NCBI GenBank assembly: GCA_902789435.1
Contig: CADAOA010000006.1
Location: 20,285-84,284, forward strand
DNA length: 64,000 bases
Origin: an uncultured Bacteroidia bacterium
Lineage (GTDB): Bacteria > Bacteroidota > Bacteroidia > Bacteroidales > UBA932
Direction: 5' to 3'
Position 1 is the first letter of the stretch, and every line of letters begins with the position of its first letter. Made by a program: the position numbers and the translations under genes. Shown one piece after another: positions 9,401 through 19,301 of the stretch. The notes under the pieces are model-generated. The model was given only the letters and a program-made list of their open reading frames with translations, did no database searches and was not told the DNA's origin.

Positions 9401-9480
9401 GTTACTTTAATTGTCTGTGCATAGGCAAGTTGCCCAACACATAACAACAGTAACGCCAAAACAAATGTAATTCGTTTCAT
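6448..9480 (-). CDS. susC: SusC/RagA-family TonB-dependent outer-membrane transporter
   Basis: A 1010-residue protein. The signal peptide ends LAYAQ at about 22. It is followed by a carboxypeptidase-D regulatory-like domain (about 24-105, VTGTVTDAADGQPL), the TonB-box region DVIVVGYGT, and a plug domain (about 115-230) with the SusC signatures ALQGQVAGLQV and SRAANGVVYITTKKG. The remainder is a large beta-barrel ending in Phe. It imports large nutrients across the outer membrane using TonB-ExbBD energy; a tonB-exbD-exbB set lies at 50.8-52.7 kb. First gene of a three-gene operon. I saw no sigma/anti-sigma pair or hybrid two-component regulator nearby, and no consensus promoter in the 223-base upstream gap. 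Confidence 0.96.
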   Translation of the reverse strand: MKRITFVLALLLLCVGQLAYAQTIKVTGTVTDAADGQPLTDVGVMVKGTTNGVVTDLNGQYVINVRRDAVLVFKMQGYTDQEVAVNGRSVINVALSMDATQLEDVIVVGYGTGRKISTVVGSAQTVKAKALKDKPVINAADALQGQVAGLQVYTSSGDPSATVSMRIRGVNSLQASTTPLFVLDGTPVLSDIFNTLNPNDIESVTILKDASSTAIYGSRAANGVVYITTKKGTTEKPVVKLSANYGISNLARNPIKRVNSEEWFRLNEMVNPDYLTDADFQANKKFRLENKIETNWMKWALNQNVPTMGADLSVSGRTKVVDYYISLTANRMEGVEPMTAHNRYAARINMNVKPTDWFKFGISMGVGYQQSRENPYNSDFSSGNRNNWNNPVNFALWAPTWWTPYEILTDSAGNFIGYGPETPWMNDFGAYSPKYRYKYLKVKDNTVRFNGNLYEEITPLKGLTIRFAQGLEGYDYRYIRRDLQDPEDWIHTYHNGSSTNPYGSMAQHSFTRYYRLTSTNTAEYKFQLGENHNFTALIGQEAIINNSTGFSAWGSGITDIRLCTLSNVDKTRNWDMGESWSQYKFNSIFSRLSYDYAGKYYIDASFRRDGSSLFGANKRYANFWSAGIMWDIKKENFLKDRDWINKFQLSANYGTVGNSGIDNYLPHATVVTGTNYMGTTYYINNSGNENLTWETLESLNIALDFRLWNRLETKIEVYRKNTKDMLLDIPWSYATGFAEGAGNIGNMKNEGIEATLTYDWIRNDNMFLQTSLNVAYNRDRITKLFDGRDEFQLPDYGLNYKVGHSAGELWYVKSAGIDPATGRPLWYDAEGNITDVYSDDNRILLGKSRYAPWSAGLQIDFTYKNFALQAQFSGIFGKYLINNDRYFYTNSNFADNRLASELLTEMWMTPGQKAKYPNPAYVVNGECFDSRLVENASFVRLKGVTLSYSLGKNAINKLGGVLTGVRFFVTGRNLLTWTKYSGWDPEQNINLQLAVYPNSKQYAAGVELTF

Positions 9481-9655
9481 TTGGTTGATTTTTAGTTAAT
9501 TTTAAGTAGTGTTGTTTATTTGTTAATAATAATTTTGGTTCGGTTGGCTTTAGTTTAGGGGTGCAAGATACTGAAATTTATCTCAATTGACAAAACATTT
9601 AAGCAATTAATTAAAGACGCTTTTATTTTTTAATGAAAAAATGCAACATTTATGT

Positions 9656-9663
9656 TATATTTG
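9656..9663 (+). promoter_or_regulatory. putative -7 element upstream of murI
   Basis: TATATTTG matches the Bacteroidetes -7 consensus TAnnTTTG, 40 bases before the murI start. No clear TTTG was found at the -33 distance. The rest of the 9481-9703 divergent gap between susC and murI is AT-rich, and I saw no other feature in it. Confidence 0.45.
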
Positions 9664-9703
9664 TGCTGGATGCAGCCACAAGGTTTGCTAAAACCGCTTT
9701 TAT

Positions 9704-10564
9704 ATGATAGGTATATTTGATTCCGGGGCCGGTGGCCTTTCAGTTTGGAAGGAGCTCATAAAGATAATGCCCTCAGAGAATTACTTCTATATTTCCGATG
9801 CGGCTTACTGTCCATATGGAAGAAAAAGTAAGGAAATGATATTGAAAAGAGCCTCCGCGATATCCAGTTTTCTTATTGAAAGGGGAGCTGAAATTATCGT
9901 GGTAGCATGCAATACAGCAACAGCTGCTGCTATTGAAGGATTAAGACAAACCTTTGATATTCCGTTTGTTGGAATGGAACCGGCTGTAAAGCCGGCTGCC
10001 GCCTTGACCAAGACGGGGGTGATAGGGGTGCTGGCAACCCATGGTACGTTGCAGGGGAGTCTCTACAAGGCTACTTCTGAAAAATATGCCCGCCGAAAGG
10101 AGGTGAAAATTATCGAGGAAGTGGGGGACGGTTTGGTGGAACTGGTTGAGGCTGGAGATACTCAATCACCTGAGGCAGAGGCTCTTGTTGGGAAATACAT
10201 AAATCCTATGATAGAGGCTGGCGCAGACTGTGTGGTGCTGGGATGCACCCACTATCCTTTCCTGGAACCACTGATTAGAAAGGTCTCTTCTGATAAATTG
10301 ATTGTTATCAATCCGGCACCTGCAGTAGCAAAAAGAGCTCGTCAACTCCTTGATAAAGTGCGTAAAAACGGGGTGCCGTCCGAAGGAAAAGCAACGCTAC
10401 TAACGCCGTCAATGAAAAATATTATTGCCACAACTGGTTCAAATACAGATACTTTGCGGATGTTGTCCGAGTCCGTCATTAAACAGATTTCAGCTGAGGG
10501 ATTACTAAATGAAAGTGAATTTAAGCGTCTAAAAAATAATTTTTTTGTATCTTTGGAAATATAA
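9704..10564 (+). CDS. murI: glutamate racemase
   Basis: Converts L-glutamate to D-glutamate for peptidoglycan in the cytoplasm. The 286-residue length fits the family. Visible motifs are GIFDSGAGGLSV at the N-terminus, the first catalytic cysteine in VVACNTATA (Cys69), and the second in VLGCTHYPF (Cys181, with His183). The start ATG at 9704 follows a TAnnTTTG element. The stop lies 26 bases before the membrane pyrophosphatase start, so co-transcription is possible. Confidence 0.96.
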   Translation: MIGIFDSGAGGLSVWKELIKIMPSENYFYISDAAYCPYGRKSKEMILKRASAISSFLIERGAEIIVVACNTATAAAIEGLRQTFDIPFVGMEPAVKPAAALTKTGVIGVLATHGTLQGSLYKATSEKYARRKEVKIIEEVGDGLVELVEAGDTQSPEAEALVGKYINPMIEAGADCVVLGCTHYPFLEPLIRKVSSDKLIVINPAPAVAKRARQLLDKVRKNGVPSEGKATLLTPSMKNIIATTGSNTDTLRMLSESVIKQISAEGLLNESEFKRLKNNFFVSLEI

Positions 10565-10590
10565 TTTAAATCTTTTATAAAAGTTAGAGT

Positions 10591-12837
10591 ATGGATACAA
10601 CCTCTTTACTGTTTTATCTGGTTCCTGCCGCATCTTTGGTAGCTCTGGGATTCGCATTCCTGTTTTACCGTCAGATGTTGCGCCAGGACGAAGGCACCCC
10701 TAGGATGAAGGAGATCGCCTCTTATGTTCGCCAGGGTGCGATGGCTTATCTTAAGCAGCAGTATAAGATAGTCATAATAGTGTTTGTGGTTCTTGCTGCG
10801 GTTTTCGCTTTCCTGGCCTATGGTCTGGGGATCCAGAACGGATGGGTTCCGTTCGCCTTCCTGACTGGAGGTTTCTTCAGCGGTCTGGCCGGCTACATAG
10901 GAATGAGAACCGCCACCTATGCTTCCGCACGTACGGCAAACGCTGCCCGCAAATCACTCAACAGTGGTCTTAAGGTTGCTTTCCGCAGCGGTGCGGTAAT
11001 GGGGCTTACGGTTGTGGGACTCGGACTCCTTGATATATCTATATGGTATATGGTGCTGGATTACTTCATCAATCCGGCAGATGCAACCCAGAAACTCACC
11101 ATCATAACCACCACTATGCTGACTTTCGGAATGGGTGCTTCCACCCAGGCCCTGTTCGCCAGGGTCGGCGGCGGAATCTACACCAAGGCCGCAGACGTGG
11201 GAGCTGACCTTGTAGGAAAGACCGAGGCCGGAATTCCTGAGGATGACCCAAGGAACCCTGCTACCATTGCAGATAACGTAGGAGACAACGTAGGAGACGT
11301 AGCCGGTATGGGAGCTGACCTTTATGAGTCATATTGCGGAAGCGTGCTGGCAACAGCAGCACTTGGAGCTTCTGCGTTCATAGGTTCGGGCGCCATGCAG
11401 ATCAAGGCGGTTTTCGCACCTATGCTGATTGCCGCAGTGGGAGTTTTCCTCTCCGTGATTGGAATCTTCCTGGTAAGGACAAAGGAAAAGGCAAACATGG
11501 CCCAGCTCATGAAATCCCTCAACCTTGGTGTTAATTTCTCTTCCGTGCTGATCGCGGTATTCTCCTTTATTATATTATATGCTTTGGGACTTACCAACTG
11601 GCTGGGAATCTCCTTCTCAGTGGTAACCGGACTTCTTGCCGGAATAATCATCGGAAAGACTACCGAGTATTACACTTCCCATTCTTTCCGTCCTACAAAG
11701 AGAATCGCTGAGAATGCAGAAACAGGACCTGCCACGGTCATCATATCCGGTGTGGGAACAGGTATGATTTCCACGGCAATTCCTGTCATCACGATTGGTG
11801 CGGCTATAATTCTGGCTTATCTGTGCGCTACAGAATTCTCAGGAAGCCTTCTTTCCAAGGAGAACCTCTCTCTTGGACTTTACGGTATAGGAATTGCCGC
11901 CGTAGGTATGCTTTCAACTCTTGGAATCACCTTGGCTACAGACGCCTACGGCCCAATCGCGGATAATGCTGGTGGAAATGCCCAGATGAGTGAACTTGAG
12001 CCTGAGGTAAGAGACCGCACGGATATACTTGACGCTCTTGGAAACACCACAGCCGCAACCGGCAAGGGATTCGCAATCGGAAGCGCCGCCCTTACGGCTC
12101 TGGCCCTTCTGGCATCCTATATCGAGGAAATCAAGATTGCCCTTCTCAGGGTTGCTGACACTTCCGGTCTGGAGGCTGCCATCCGCAACCTAAATGTCCA
12201 GTCTCTGAGCATTGACAGCAAGGAGGCTCTTCACAATGCCGGATTCGCGGACTTCATGACCTGGTTCGACGTTAACCTGATGAACCCTAAGGTTCTTGTC
12301 GGAGTCTTCATCGGAGCCATGCTGGCCTTCCTGTTCTGTGGATTGACTATGGGATCCGTAGGAAGGGCTGCAAAGAAGATGGTTGAGGAAGTAAGGCGTC
12401 AGTTCAATACGGACAAGGGTATCCTGGAAGGAAAAAGCACTCCGGATTATGCCCGTTGCGTTGAGATTTCTACGCGCAGTGCCCAGAAGGAGATGATCGG
12501 CAGTTCTCTGCTGGCGATTGCAGCTCCTGTAATCGTGGGAATAGTTCTCGGAGTTTCCGGAGTTCTGGGTCTTCTGATCGGAGGTCTGAGCAGCGGATTC
12601 GTTCTGGCTGTGTTCATGGCTAATTCAGGCGGAGCTTGGGATAACGCCAAGAAATATGTTGAAGAAGGTCACTTCGGAGGTAAGGGCTCATATGCCCATA
12701 AGGCAACCGTTGTAGGAGATACGGTAGGCGATCCGTTCAAGGATACCAGCGGTCCGTCGCTGAATATCCTGATCAAACTTATGAGCATGGTTTCCATCGT
12801 GATGGCCGGAGTTACCGTTGCTCTTAACATCCTTTAA
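10591..12837 (+). CDS. hppA: membrane-bound ion-pumping inorganic pyrophosphatase
   Basis: A 748-residue polytopic membrane protein of the usual length that hydrolyses pyrophosphate and pumps H+ and/or Na+ out of the cytoplasm. The catalytic signature [19 protein letters not shown] lies near 218-238 after [13 protein letters not shown], and the C-terminal loop [18 protein letters not shown] is intact. The diagnostic segment [10 protein letters not shown] (484-493) has Ala488 and Gly491 where potassium-independent enzymes have Lys and Thr, so this should be the potassium-dependent class. That class includes Na+ and Na+/H+ pumps; the transported ion cannot be decided by eye. In an anaerobe it recovers energy from pyrophosphate released by biosynthesis. 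The next gene starts 18 bases downstream. Confidence 0.96.
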   Translation: MDTTSLLFYLVPAASLVALGFAFLFYRQMLRQDEGTPRMKEIASYVRQGAMAYLKQQYKIVIIVFVVLAAVFAFLAYGLGIQNGWVPFAFLTGGFFSGLAGYIGMRTATYASARTANAARKSLNSGLKVAFRSGAVMGLTVVGLGLLDISIWYMVLDYFINPADATQKLTIITTTMLTFGMGASTQALFARVGGGIYTKAADVGADLVGKTEAGIPEDDPRNPATIADNVGDNVGDVAGMGADLYESYCGSVLATAALGASAFIGSGAMQIKAVFAPMLIAAVGVFLSVIGIFLVRTKEKANMAQLMKSLNLGVNFSSVLIAVFSFIILYALGLTNWLGISFSVVTGLLAGIIIGKTTEYYTSHSFRPTKRIAENAETGPATVIISGVGTGMISTAIPVITIGAAIILAYLCATEFSGSLLSKENLSLGLYGIGIAAVGMLSTLGITLATDAYGPIADNAGGNAQMSELEPEVRDRTDILDALGNTTAATGKGFAIGSAALTALALLASYIEEIKIALLRVADTSGLEAAIRNLNVQSLSIDSKEALHNAGFADFMTWFDVNLMNPKVLVGVFIGAMLAFLFCGLTMGSVGRAAKKMVEEVRRQFNTDKGILEGKSTPDYARCVEISTRSAQKEMIGSSLLAIAAPVIVGIVLGVSGVLGLLIGGLSSGFVLAVFMANSGGAWDNAKKYVEEGHFGGKGSYAHKATVVGDTVGDPFKDTSGPSLNILIKLMSMVSIVMAGVTVALNIL

Positions 12838-12854
12838 TACACGGACCGGGGCAG

Positions 12855-13746
12855 ATGATGGAACCTTTGAAATTCAAGCCTGTAAGGATAGGCACCATTT
12901 GGGGAAGCGAAGAATGGATTCTCTCCGCGATGGAGGGAAGACAGACCGTGTGCCTTTGCGGCGAGGATAAGGGATTGGAGTTGTCTGCTCTTGTTGCAAA
13001 ATATGAAGATAGGCTGGTGGGGAAACGCGTTTGGAAGAAATTCGGAAAACGTTTCCCCCTTCTGGTCAAGTATATAAATTCACGTCAGCAGCTGTCTGTC
13101 CAGGTTCATCCGGGAGAAGAGATGGCAGACCGCAAAGGTCTCCCGAACGGAAAGACCGAGATGTGGTATGTTCTTCAGGCAGAGGAGGATTCAGAACTTC
13201 TTCTCGGCTTTTCCAAAAAGTTCTCAAAGAAAGAATTTGCCCAGATAGTAAGTAATTCCATTCAGGAAAAAGACGTTCTCAAGGGTGAGAAAACCCTGGA
13301 GGATGTCCTTAACCGCTTCTGTCCCAAGAGAGGTGACTGGTATTTCATTCCGGCGGGAACGGTGCACAGCATTGGAGCCGGTACCAGGATCCTGGAAATC
13401 CAGCAGCCGAGCGATAGAATTTGTTGAAATTCAGCGTAATGTATTAGATAGCCGGGAGGTGGTGGTGCCTCTGGCAGACTGCTCTCACTTTACAAGTTCC
13501 TTCATAAATCCCGGCAGTTCCTTCTTCCATCTGGACAATTCAGAATGGGAGTCATTTACGGTAATCGTCTGCACTGCCGGTAGCGGAACCCTGTTTTATA
13601 AAGAATTTGGCTCCGGCTGTATTCGCCAGAGCCAAAATCTGGAAGATGGGGATATGTTCCTTATTCCAGCTGAACTGGGAGCGGTGGATATCCGCTCAAT
13701 GGGTGGTCTCCAACTTGTGGAAGCCCACCTGGAACTGCCCCGCTAA
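12855..13746 (+). pseudogene. manA: class I mannose-6-phosphate isomerase, decayed by internal deletions
   Basis: The first reading frame (12855-13427) gives a recognisable ManA: SVQVHPGEE, GKTEMWYVL, PAGTVHSIGAG and EIQQPSD. It then runs into TGA right after SDRIC. The family's C-terminal beta domain continues in another frame from about 13408 (AIEFVEIQRN ... FTVIVCTAGSG ... LVEAHLELPR) to 13746. Compared with remembered Bacteroides ManA, the stretch TYRIYDFNR...GKTRELH (roughly 25-28 residues, with a conserved active-site Arg) is missing at the break. A second, in-frame loss of about 16-20 residues seems to have joined IWGSE to EWILSA near residue 17. The enzyme normally interconverts mannose-6-phosphate and fructose-6-phosphate. 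Two independent losses argue for real decay and against a single sequencing error. ATG at 12858 is an alternative start. Confidence 0.75.
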
Positions 13747-13751
13747 TCTTA

Positions 13752-14873
13752 TTATTTCAGATACTCAGCCAGGAAGCTTTCGATTTCTTCATGGGTTGGA
13801 GAGGCGAGAAGGATCTTGCCCTCGCTGTCTACAAAGTAGCTCTGAGGAATTGACATGATATTGTAGAGTTTACCTGCTTCGCAATCCCAGAACTTGAGGT
13901 CTGATACATGTTTCCAAACGAGCTTGTCTGCCTTGATGGCCTCTATCCATTTGTCGTGCTCCTTGTCCAGAGATACGCCGAGGATTCCGAATCCCTTCTT
14001 GTTGTACTTTGCGTAAATCTTGGTCAGAGTAGGGTTGAAAGCACGGCAAGGTCCACACCATGAAGCCCAGAAGTCAATCATAGTCACCTTGTTATTCGGA
14101 TAAACCTCGGAGAACTTTACAGGATTTCCATCAGGATCGTTGAGGGTGAAATCAGGAGCCTGCTTTCCTGGAGTGAGAGCTTCCTTCTTCTCAACCTCTT
14201 TCTGCATACTCTTCAGAAGCTTGTTGCCTGCGAATTCAGGAACGGCTGCAAATCTCTCAACCACCTTTTTGGCTGAATCCAATTTAATCTCAGAATATCT
14301 GATGGCAGAAAGTGCATTCTCCATAGTCAGGACGGAGAGAGGATTGTTTGCATAGTATGCCTTCTCTACCTCCTCACCCTTCTGGAGCAGAGGCTGTACG
14401 ATGGCCCAGATGGAATCCTTGACCTTGTCGTCACCTGCCATATATTCTTTTTCCAGAGCTTCCATATCGGTATCACCATAAGCGGCTTCAATCAGTTTTC
14501 CAAGAGAGTCTTTCTCCATCTGGATAGGTCCGTTGGAAACGATCTCTGAATGATAGTGATTGCCGTCTGCCTTCAAGGTAATGTCGTAATTTGCGTTCTC
14601 AAGGAAGAATCTTGCAACATTTACAGGTTCTTCACCTTCTTTAACTCCCTGAATGGTACGGATGTCGAATCCTTCTACGCTGCCTTTGAAAACAGCCTTC
14701 TTGTCAACTACCGCTACAGTGTCTGCTATAGGGTTTTCTTTGTCGCGGTTTGTGAGAATGAAACTTGTAAAGCCCTCGTCTCCAGCGTTTACAGTAATGG
14801 TATAACTAGGCTTTTTCTCGGTGCAGGACAGTGCCGCAACGGCGGCTACAGCCAGAATGAACAGTTTTTTCAT
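13752..14873 (-). CDS. TlpA/ResA-like thioredoxin-fold lipoprotein (DUF4369-type N-terminus)
   Basis: A 373-residue lipoprotein with lipobox AALSC (Cys17). The N-terminal half (about 24-125) resembles the DUF4369 beta domain common in Bacteroidetes thioredoxin lipoproteins. The middle is charged and helical. The C-terminal AhpC/TSA-like thioredoxin domain begins at PGKQAPDFTL and carries WASWCGPCRAF with the redox cysteines Cys273 and Cys276, and the cis-Pro region IMSIPQSYFV. Such proteins reduce disulfides outside the cytoplasmic membrane; the partner is unknown. It is convergent with the manA remnant, and a TATTTTTG element sits 37 bases upstream. Confidence 0.9.
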   Translation of the reverse strand: MKKLFILAVAAVAALSCTEKKPSYTITVNAGDEGFTSFILTNRDKENPIADTVAVVDKKAVFKGSVEGFDIRTIQGVKEGEEPVNVARFFLENANYDITLKADGNHYHSEIVSNGPIQMEKDSLGKLIEAAYGDTDMEALEKEYMAGDDKVKDSIWAIVQPLLQKGEEVEKAYYANNPLSVLTMENALSAIRYSEIKLDSAKKVVERFAAVPEFAGNKLLKSMQKEVEKKEALTPGKQAPDFTLNDPDGNPVKFSEVYPNNKVTMIDFWASWCGPCRAFNPTLTKIYAKYNKKGFGILGVSLDKEHDKWIEAIKADKLVWKHVSDLKFWDCEAGKLYNIMSIPQSYFVDSEGKILLASPTHEEIESFLAEYLK

Positions 14874-14910
14874 TTTTATATGTGTTTGTTGTTATTTGCA
14901 AATGCGGAGA

Positions 14911-14918
14911 CAAAAATA
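14911..14918 (-). promoter_or_regulatory. putative -7 element of the TlpA-like lipoprotein gene
   Basis: On the minus strand TATTTTTG matches TAnnTTTG, 37 bases before the start codon and immediately downstream of the rpoC terminator. No consensus -33 element was seen. Confidence 0.4.
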
Positions 14919-14920
14919 AC

Positions 14921-14955
14921 AAAAAAAGGGGATGACAGTCATCTGCCATCCCCTT
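14921..14955 (-). terminator. intrinsic terminator after rpoC
   Basis: On the minus strand, a 9-bp stem (14955-14947 with 14934-14926, GC-rich core GGGG/CCCC) is followed by seven Ts (14927-14921). It begins 20 bases after the rpoC stop and ends the large ribosomal/RNA polymerase operon. Confidence 0.85.
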
Positions 14956-14975
14956 AAGTGCGGTAAAACACCTGA

Positions 14976-17900
14976 TTACTGCTCGGCGGATGCAGCCTGA
15001 GCTGCAAGTTCTGCCTGAGCCTTCATCATCTTGCGGTATTCTTCAGCGCTGGTTACGACAATCTGCTCGTAATCTCTCATACCTGTACCGGCAGGTATTG
15101 GATGTCCGCAGATCACGTTCTCCTTCAGACCTTCCAAAGTATCTGTCTTTCCGTAGATTGCGGCCTCGGAGAGTACCTTGGTCGTTTCCTGGAAGGAAGC
15201 TGCACTCATGAAGCTGCTTGTCTTCAGAGCGGCTCTTGTGATACCCTGGAGAATCTGGTCTGCAGTTGCAGGAACCGGATTGCGGGCGGTGACGGTCTTC
15301 AGTGCCTGTCTCTTGAGGATAGAATTCTCGTCCTTAAGAGTGCGGACGGTAACTATCTGGCCAGGACGGAGGTTCTTGGAATCTCCGGCGTCCAGCACTA
15401 CCATCTTGTCCCAAAGCTCGTCGTTTTGCTTGAAGAATTCCTGACGGTCCACAAGCTGTTCAGGAAGGAAGCGGGTATCTCCCGGATCCACAACCTGCAC
15501 CTTGCGCATCATCTGTCTTACGATGACCTCGAAGTGCTTGTCGTTGATCTTCACGCCCTGCATTCTGTAAACCGCCTGTACCTCGTTGACGATGTACTCC
15601 TGGACCTTGGTCGGACCGAGGATACGGAGAATGTCTGCAGGAGCGATGCTACCGTCTGAAAGCGCGTCACCGGCCTTCACATAGTCATTCTCCTGTACGA
15701 GAATCTGCTTGGTTGTAGGAACCAGGTAGTGTTTCTCGATGTCTCCGCGACGGGATTTGATGATGATCTCGCGGTTACCCCTCTTGATCTTACCCATCTG
15801 AACGTCTCCGTTGATTTCGGCGACGATAGCAGGGTTGGAAGGGTTACGTGCCTCGAACAGCTCGGTAACTCTAGGAAGACCTCCCGTGATGTCACCGGCC
15901 TTTGAGGAGGCGGCTCTAGGAATCTTGACCAGAATGTCTCCGGCCTTGACTTCCTGTCCGTCAGATACCATAATATGTGCACCCAGAGGGAGGTTGTAGC
16001 TCTTCAGCTCATTTCCTTCTGCGTCCACAATCTTGATTACAGGGTTCTTGTTCTTGTCCTTGGAATCAACTACGACCCTGTCTACGTGGTTGGAGAATTC
16101 ATCAAGCATTTCAGACTTGAATGTCTCTCCTTCAACCAGCTGGTCGTAAGCGATCTTACCGTCTACATCGGCGAGAGTGAGAGCGTTGTAGGCATCCCAT
16201 TCGCAGATCTTGTCTCCCTTCTTTACGAGTTCGTTGTTCTTCTTGTAAAGAATTGAACCGTAAGGGATTCGGTATTCGGACATAGAAATTCCGCTATCCG
16301 CGTTGACGATCCTGAGCTCTGTGCCACGGCCGATGACGATGGTCTGTTTCTGACCGTTTTCGTCTATCTTGTCCAGGGTGCGGAGCTCTTCGAATTCGAG
16401 CCTTCCGTCATACTTGGAGACGATTTCATTCTCGGCGACGGAAGCACTTGCAGTACCTCCGACGTGGAATGTTCTCAAAGTAAGCTGTGTACCAGGCTCA
16501 CCGATACTCTGTGCGGCGATAACGCCCACAACCTCACCGGTCTCGACCATCTTGTTGCGTGCAAGGTTACGTCCGTAGCACTTGGCGCAGACGCCCTTCT
16601 TGCTCTCGCAGGTGAGCACGCTTCGGATCTCGACGGCCTCGATAGGGAGGCTTTCGATCTTGGCGGCAATCTCTTCTGTGATTTCTTCACCTGCACCGAT
16701 GATGAGTTCTCCGTTTGTAGGATCGTAAATTTCGTGAACTGTGGTTCTACCGAGGATTCTGTCGTAGAGAGTCTCCACAACTTCATCCTTGTTTTTGATT
16801 TCGGTTGCTACAAGTCCTCTGAGGGTGCCGCAGTCTTCTTCCGTAACTATCACATCGTGAGATACATCCACAAGTCTTCTGGTAAGATAACCTGCGTCTG
16901 CAGTCTTAAGTGCGGTATCGGCAAGACCCTTACGGGCACCGTGAGTGGAGATGAAGTACTCGAGCACGGAAAGACCTTCCTTGAAGTTTGCAAGGATAGG
17001 GTTCTCGATAATCTCGTTACCTCCTGTAGCACCTGATTTCTGAGGCTTGGCCATCAGACCTCTCATACCGCAGAGCTGACGGATCTGCTCCTTGGAACCA
17101 CGGGCTCCGGAGTCCAGCATCATCCATACCGGATTGAATCCTTCGTTGTCTGCAGAGATTTCCTTGACCACAACCTTACTTAACTCATTGTTTACGTTAG
17201 TCCAGATATCGATAATCTGGTTGTAACGCTCGTTGTTGGTTATCAAACCGTTATCGAAGTTGAACTTAACTTCGTCGGCCTTCTTGTAACCATCGTCGAT
17301 GAGTTTTTGCTTCCCAGCCGGAACGATTACGTTTCCGAGGTTGAAGCTAAGTCCTCCGCGGAATGCCATCAGGTAACCCATGTTCTTGATATCATCAAGG
17401 AACTGGGTAGTCCTCATGACTCCGCAAGTTTTGATGACAAGAGAGATGATATCTCTGAGCGCTTTCTTGTTTATCAGGGTGTTAAGATAGCCCACTTCCT
17501 TCGGAACCACCTGGTTGAAGAGGATACGTCCGGTAGTTGTATCCACCAGATGATAGCCCTTTGAAGGATCTGTCATATCGATAGGCAGACGTACAGAAAT
17601 CTTGGAATGGATGTCCAGTCTCTGTTCGTTGTAGGCTATGATGACTTCCTCAGGAGAATAGAATCTTCCGCCTTCTCCCTTCATACCTGCCCTTTCCTTG
17701 GTGATATAGTAGAGTCCGAGCACCATATCCTGTGAAGGAACGGTGATAGGGGCTCCGTTGGCAGGGTTGAGGATGTTGTGGCTTCCGAGCATAAGCAGCT
17801 GTGCCTCAAGCACTGCAGCATTTCCCAGAGGGAGGTGAACCGCCATCTGGTCTCCGTCGAAGTCAGCGTTGAATGCCGTACAAGCCAGAGGGTGAAGCTG

Positions 17901-19277
17901 AATAGCCTTTCCCTCGATAAGCTTAGGCTGGAAGGCCTGGATACCCAGTCTGTGGAGGGTAGGAGCACGGTTCAGAAGTACCGGATGGCCCTTCATCACG
18001 TTCTCCAGGATGTCCCAGATTACGGAATCCTTGCGGTCGACCATTTTCTTTGCGCTCTTTACGGTCTTGACCACGCCTCTTTCCAGAAGCTTTCGGATGA
18101 TAAACGGCTTGTAAAGCTCAGCGGCGATGAACTTTGGAAGTCCGCACTCGTGCATCTTCAGTTCAGGTCCAACGACGATAACTGAACGTGCAGAGTAGTC
18201 GACTCTCTTACCGAGGAGGTTCTGGCGGAATCTTCCCTGCTTACCCTTGAGGGAATCGGACAGAGACTTGAGAGCTCTGTTGGATTCGCTCTTGATGGTG
18301 TTAGACTTCTTTGAGTTGTCGAACAGGGAGTCCACAGCCTCCTGGAGCATTCTCTTCTCGTTGCGGAGGATTACCTCAGGAGCCTTGATCTCGATGAGTT
18401 TCTTCAGACGGTTGTTACGTATGATAACTCTTCTGTAAAGGTCGTTGAGGTCGGAAGTTGCAAACCTTCCTCCATCCAGCGGCACCAGAGGTCTCAGGTC
18501 TGGAGGGGTTACAGGAATAACCTTGAGTATCATCCACTCTGGGCGGTTGATATCCTTGGAATCCCTGAAAGCCTCGATGATGCTGAGTCTCTTGAGAGCC
18601 TCTGCCTTCCTCTGCTGGCTGGTCTCTGTTTCCAGAGAATGGCGAAGCGAGTAGGAAAGTTCGTCAAGGTCGATCTTTGCAAGGAGCTTGTAGATGGCGC
18701 CTGCACCCATCTCGGCGATGAACTTGTTAGGGTCATCGTCGGACAGGGAAGCATTATCCTTTGGAAGTGTCTCAGTCAGTGCGAGATACTCGTCTTCGCT
18801 GAGAAGATCCAGTTCCTTTACACCCTTCTCGGCTGCAATACCAGGCTGGATAACCACATACCTTTCATAGTATATGATGGAATCCAACTGCTTGCTCTTG
18901 ATGCCGAGGAGCGATCCGATCTTGTTTGGAGTGGAGCGGAAATACCATATATGAGCTACAGGAACGGTAAGGGATATGTGTCCCATCCTTTCCCTTCTTA
19001 CTTTTTTCTCGGTAACTTCCACACCGCAACGGTCGCAGACGATTCCGCGGTAGCGGATCCTCTTGTACTTTCCGCAGGAGCACTCGTAATCCTTTGTAGG
19101 ACCGAAGATTCTCTCACAGAACAGACCGTCCCTTTCTGGCTTGTAGGTGCGGTAGTTAACAGTTTCCGGCTTGAGGACTTCACCGTGAGACCTCTCCAGG
19201 ATTTCTTCCGGAGAGGCAAGACCGATTGAAATCTTGCTGAAATTGCTCTTAACCTTTGTATCTTTCTTTATATTCAT
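14976..19277 (-). CDS. rpoC: DNA-directed RNA polymerase subunit beta'
   Basis: The 1433-residue largest subunit of RNA polymerase. The N-terminal zinc site has Cys66, Cys68, Cys81 and Cys84 (CSCGKYKR ... CDRCGVEV). The catalytic magnesium loop [13 protein letters not shown] is at 470-482. The second zinc motif [15 protein letters not shown] and the trigger-loop region [16 protein letters not shown] are present. The C-terminus is rich in Ala and Gln. It starts 24 bases after rpoB and ends in a strong terminator. No truncation or split relative to normal Bacteroidetes RpoC was seen. Confidence 0.99.
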   Translation of the reverse strand: MNIKKDTKVKSNFSKISIGLASPEEILERSHGEVLKPETVNYRTYKPERDGLFCERIFGPTKDYECSCGKYKRIRYRGIVCDRCGVEVTEKKVRRERMGHISLTVPVAHIWYFRSTPNKIGSLLGIKSKQLDSIIYYERYVVIQPGIAAEKGVKELDLLSEDEYLALTETLPKDNASLSDDDPNKFIAEMGAGAIYKLLAKIDLDELSYSLRHSLETETSQQRKAEALKRLSIIEAFRDSKDINRPEWMILKVIPVTPPDLRPLVPLDGGRFATSDLNDLYRRVIIRNNRLKKLIEIKAPEVILRNEKRMLQEAVDSLFDNSKKSNTIKSESNRALKSLSDSLKGKQGRFRQNLLGKRVDYSARSVIVVGPELKMHECGLPKFIAAELYKPFIIRKLLERGVVKTVKSAKKMVDRKDSVIWDILENVMKGHPVLLNRAPTLHRLGIQAFQPKLIEGKAIQLHPLACTAFNADFDGDQMAVHLPLGNAAVLEAQLLMLGSHNILNPANGAPITVPSQDMVLGLYYITKERAGMKGEGGRFYSPEEVIIAYNEQRLDIHSKISVRLPIDMTDPSKGYHLVDTTTGRILFNQVVPKEVGYLNTLINKKALRDIISLVIKTCGVMRTTQFLDDIKNMGYLMAFRGGLSFNLGNVIVPAGKQKLIDDGYKKADEVKFNFDNGLITNNERYNQIIDIWTNVNNELSKVVVKEISADNEGFNPVWMMLDSGARGSKEQIRQLCGMRGLMAKPQKSGATGGNEIIENPILANFKEGLSVLEYFISTHGARKGLADTALKTADAGYLTRRLVDVSHDVIVTEEDCGTLRGLVATEIKNKDEVVETLYDRILGRTTVHEIYDPTNGELIIGAGEEITEEIAAKIESLPIEAVEIRSVLTCESKKGVCAKCYGRNLARNKMVETGEVVGVIAAQSIGEPGTQLTLRTFHVGGTASASVAENEIVSKYDGRLEFEELRTLDKIDENGQKQTIVIGRGTELRIVNADSGISMSEYRIPYGSILYKKNNELVKKGDKICEWDAYNALTLADVDGKIAYDQLVEGETFKSEMLDEFSNHVDRVVVDSKDKNKNPVIKIVDAEGNELKSYNLPLGAHIMVSDGQEVKAGDILVKIPRAASSKAGDITGGLPRVTELFEARNPSNPAIVAEINGDVQMGKIKRGNREIIIKSRRGDIEKHYLVPTTKQILVQENDYVKAGDALSDGSIAPADILRILGPTKVQEYIVNEVQAVYRMQGVKINDKHFEVIVRQMMRKVQVVDPGDTRFLPEQLVDRQEFFKQNDELWDKMVVLDAGDSKNLRPGQIVTVRTLKDENSILKRQALKTVTARNPVPATADQILQGITRAALKTSSFMSAASFQETTKVLSEAAIYGKTDTLEGLKENVICGHPIPAGTGMRDYEQIVVTSAEEYRKMMKAQAELAAQAASAEQ

Positions 19278-19301
19278 AATGATAGATTTCTAAGTTACCG
19301 A

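Noticed and set aside
9481-9703. SusC promoter in the divergent gap
   Set aside because: No TAnnTTTG with a correctly spaced TTTG on the minus strand could be found.
13400-13430. Programmed frameshift producing full ManA
   Set aside because: A conserved block of residues is missing at the break, so changing frame cannot restore the enzyme; deletion is the better explanation.
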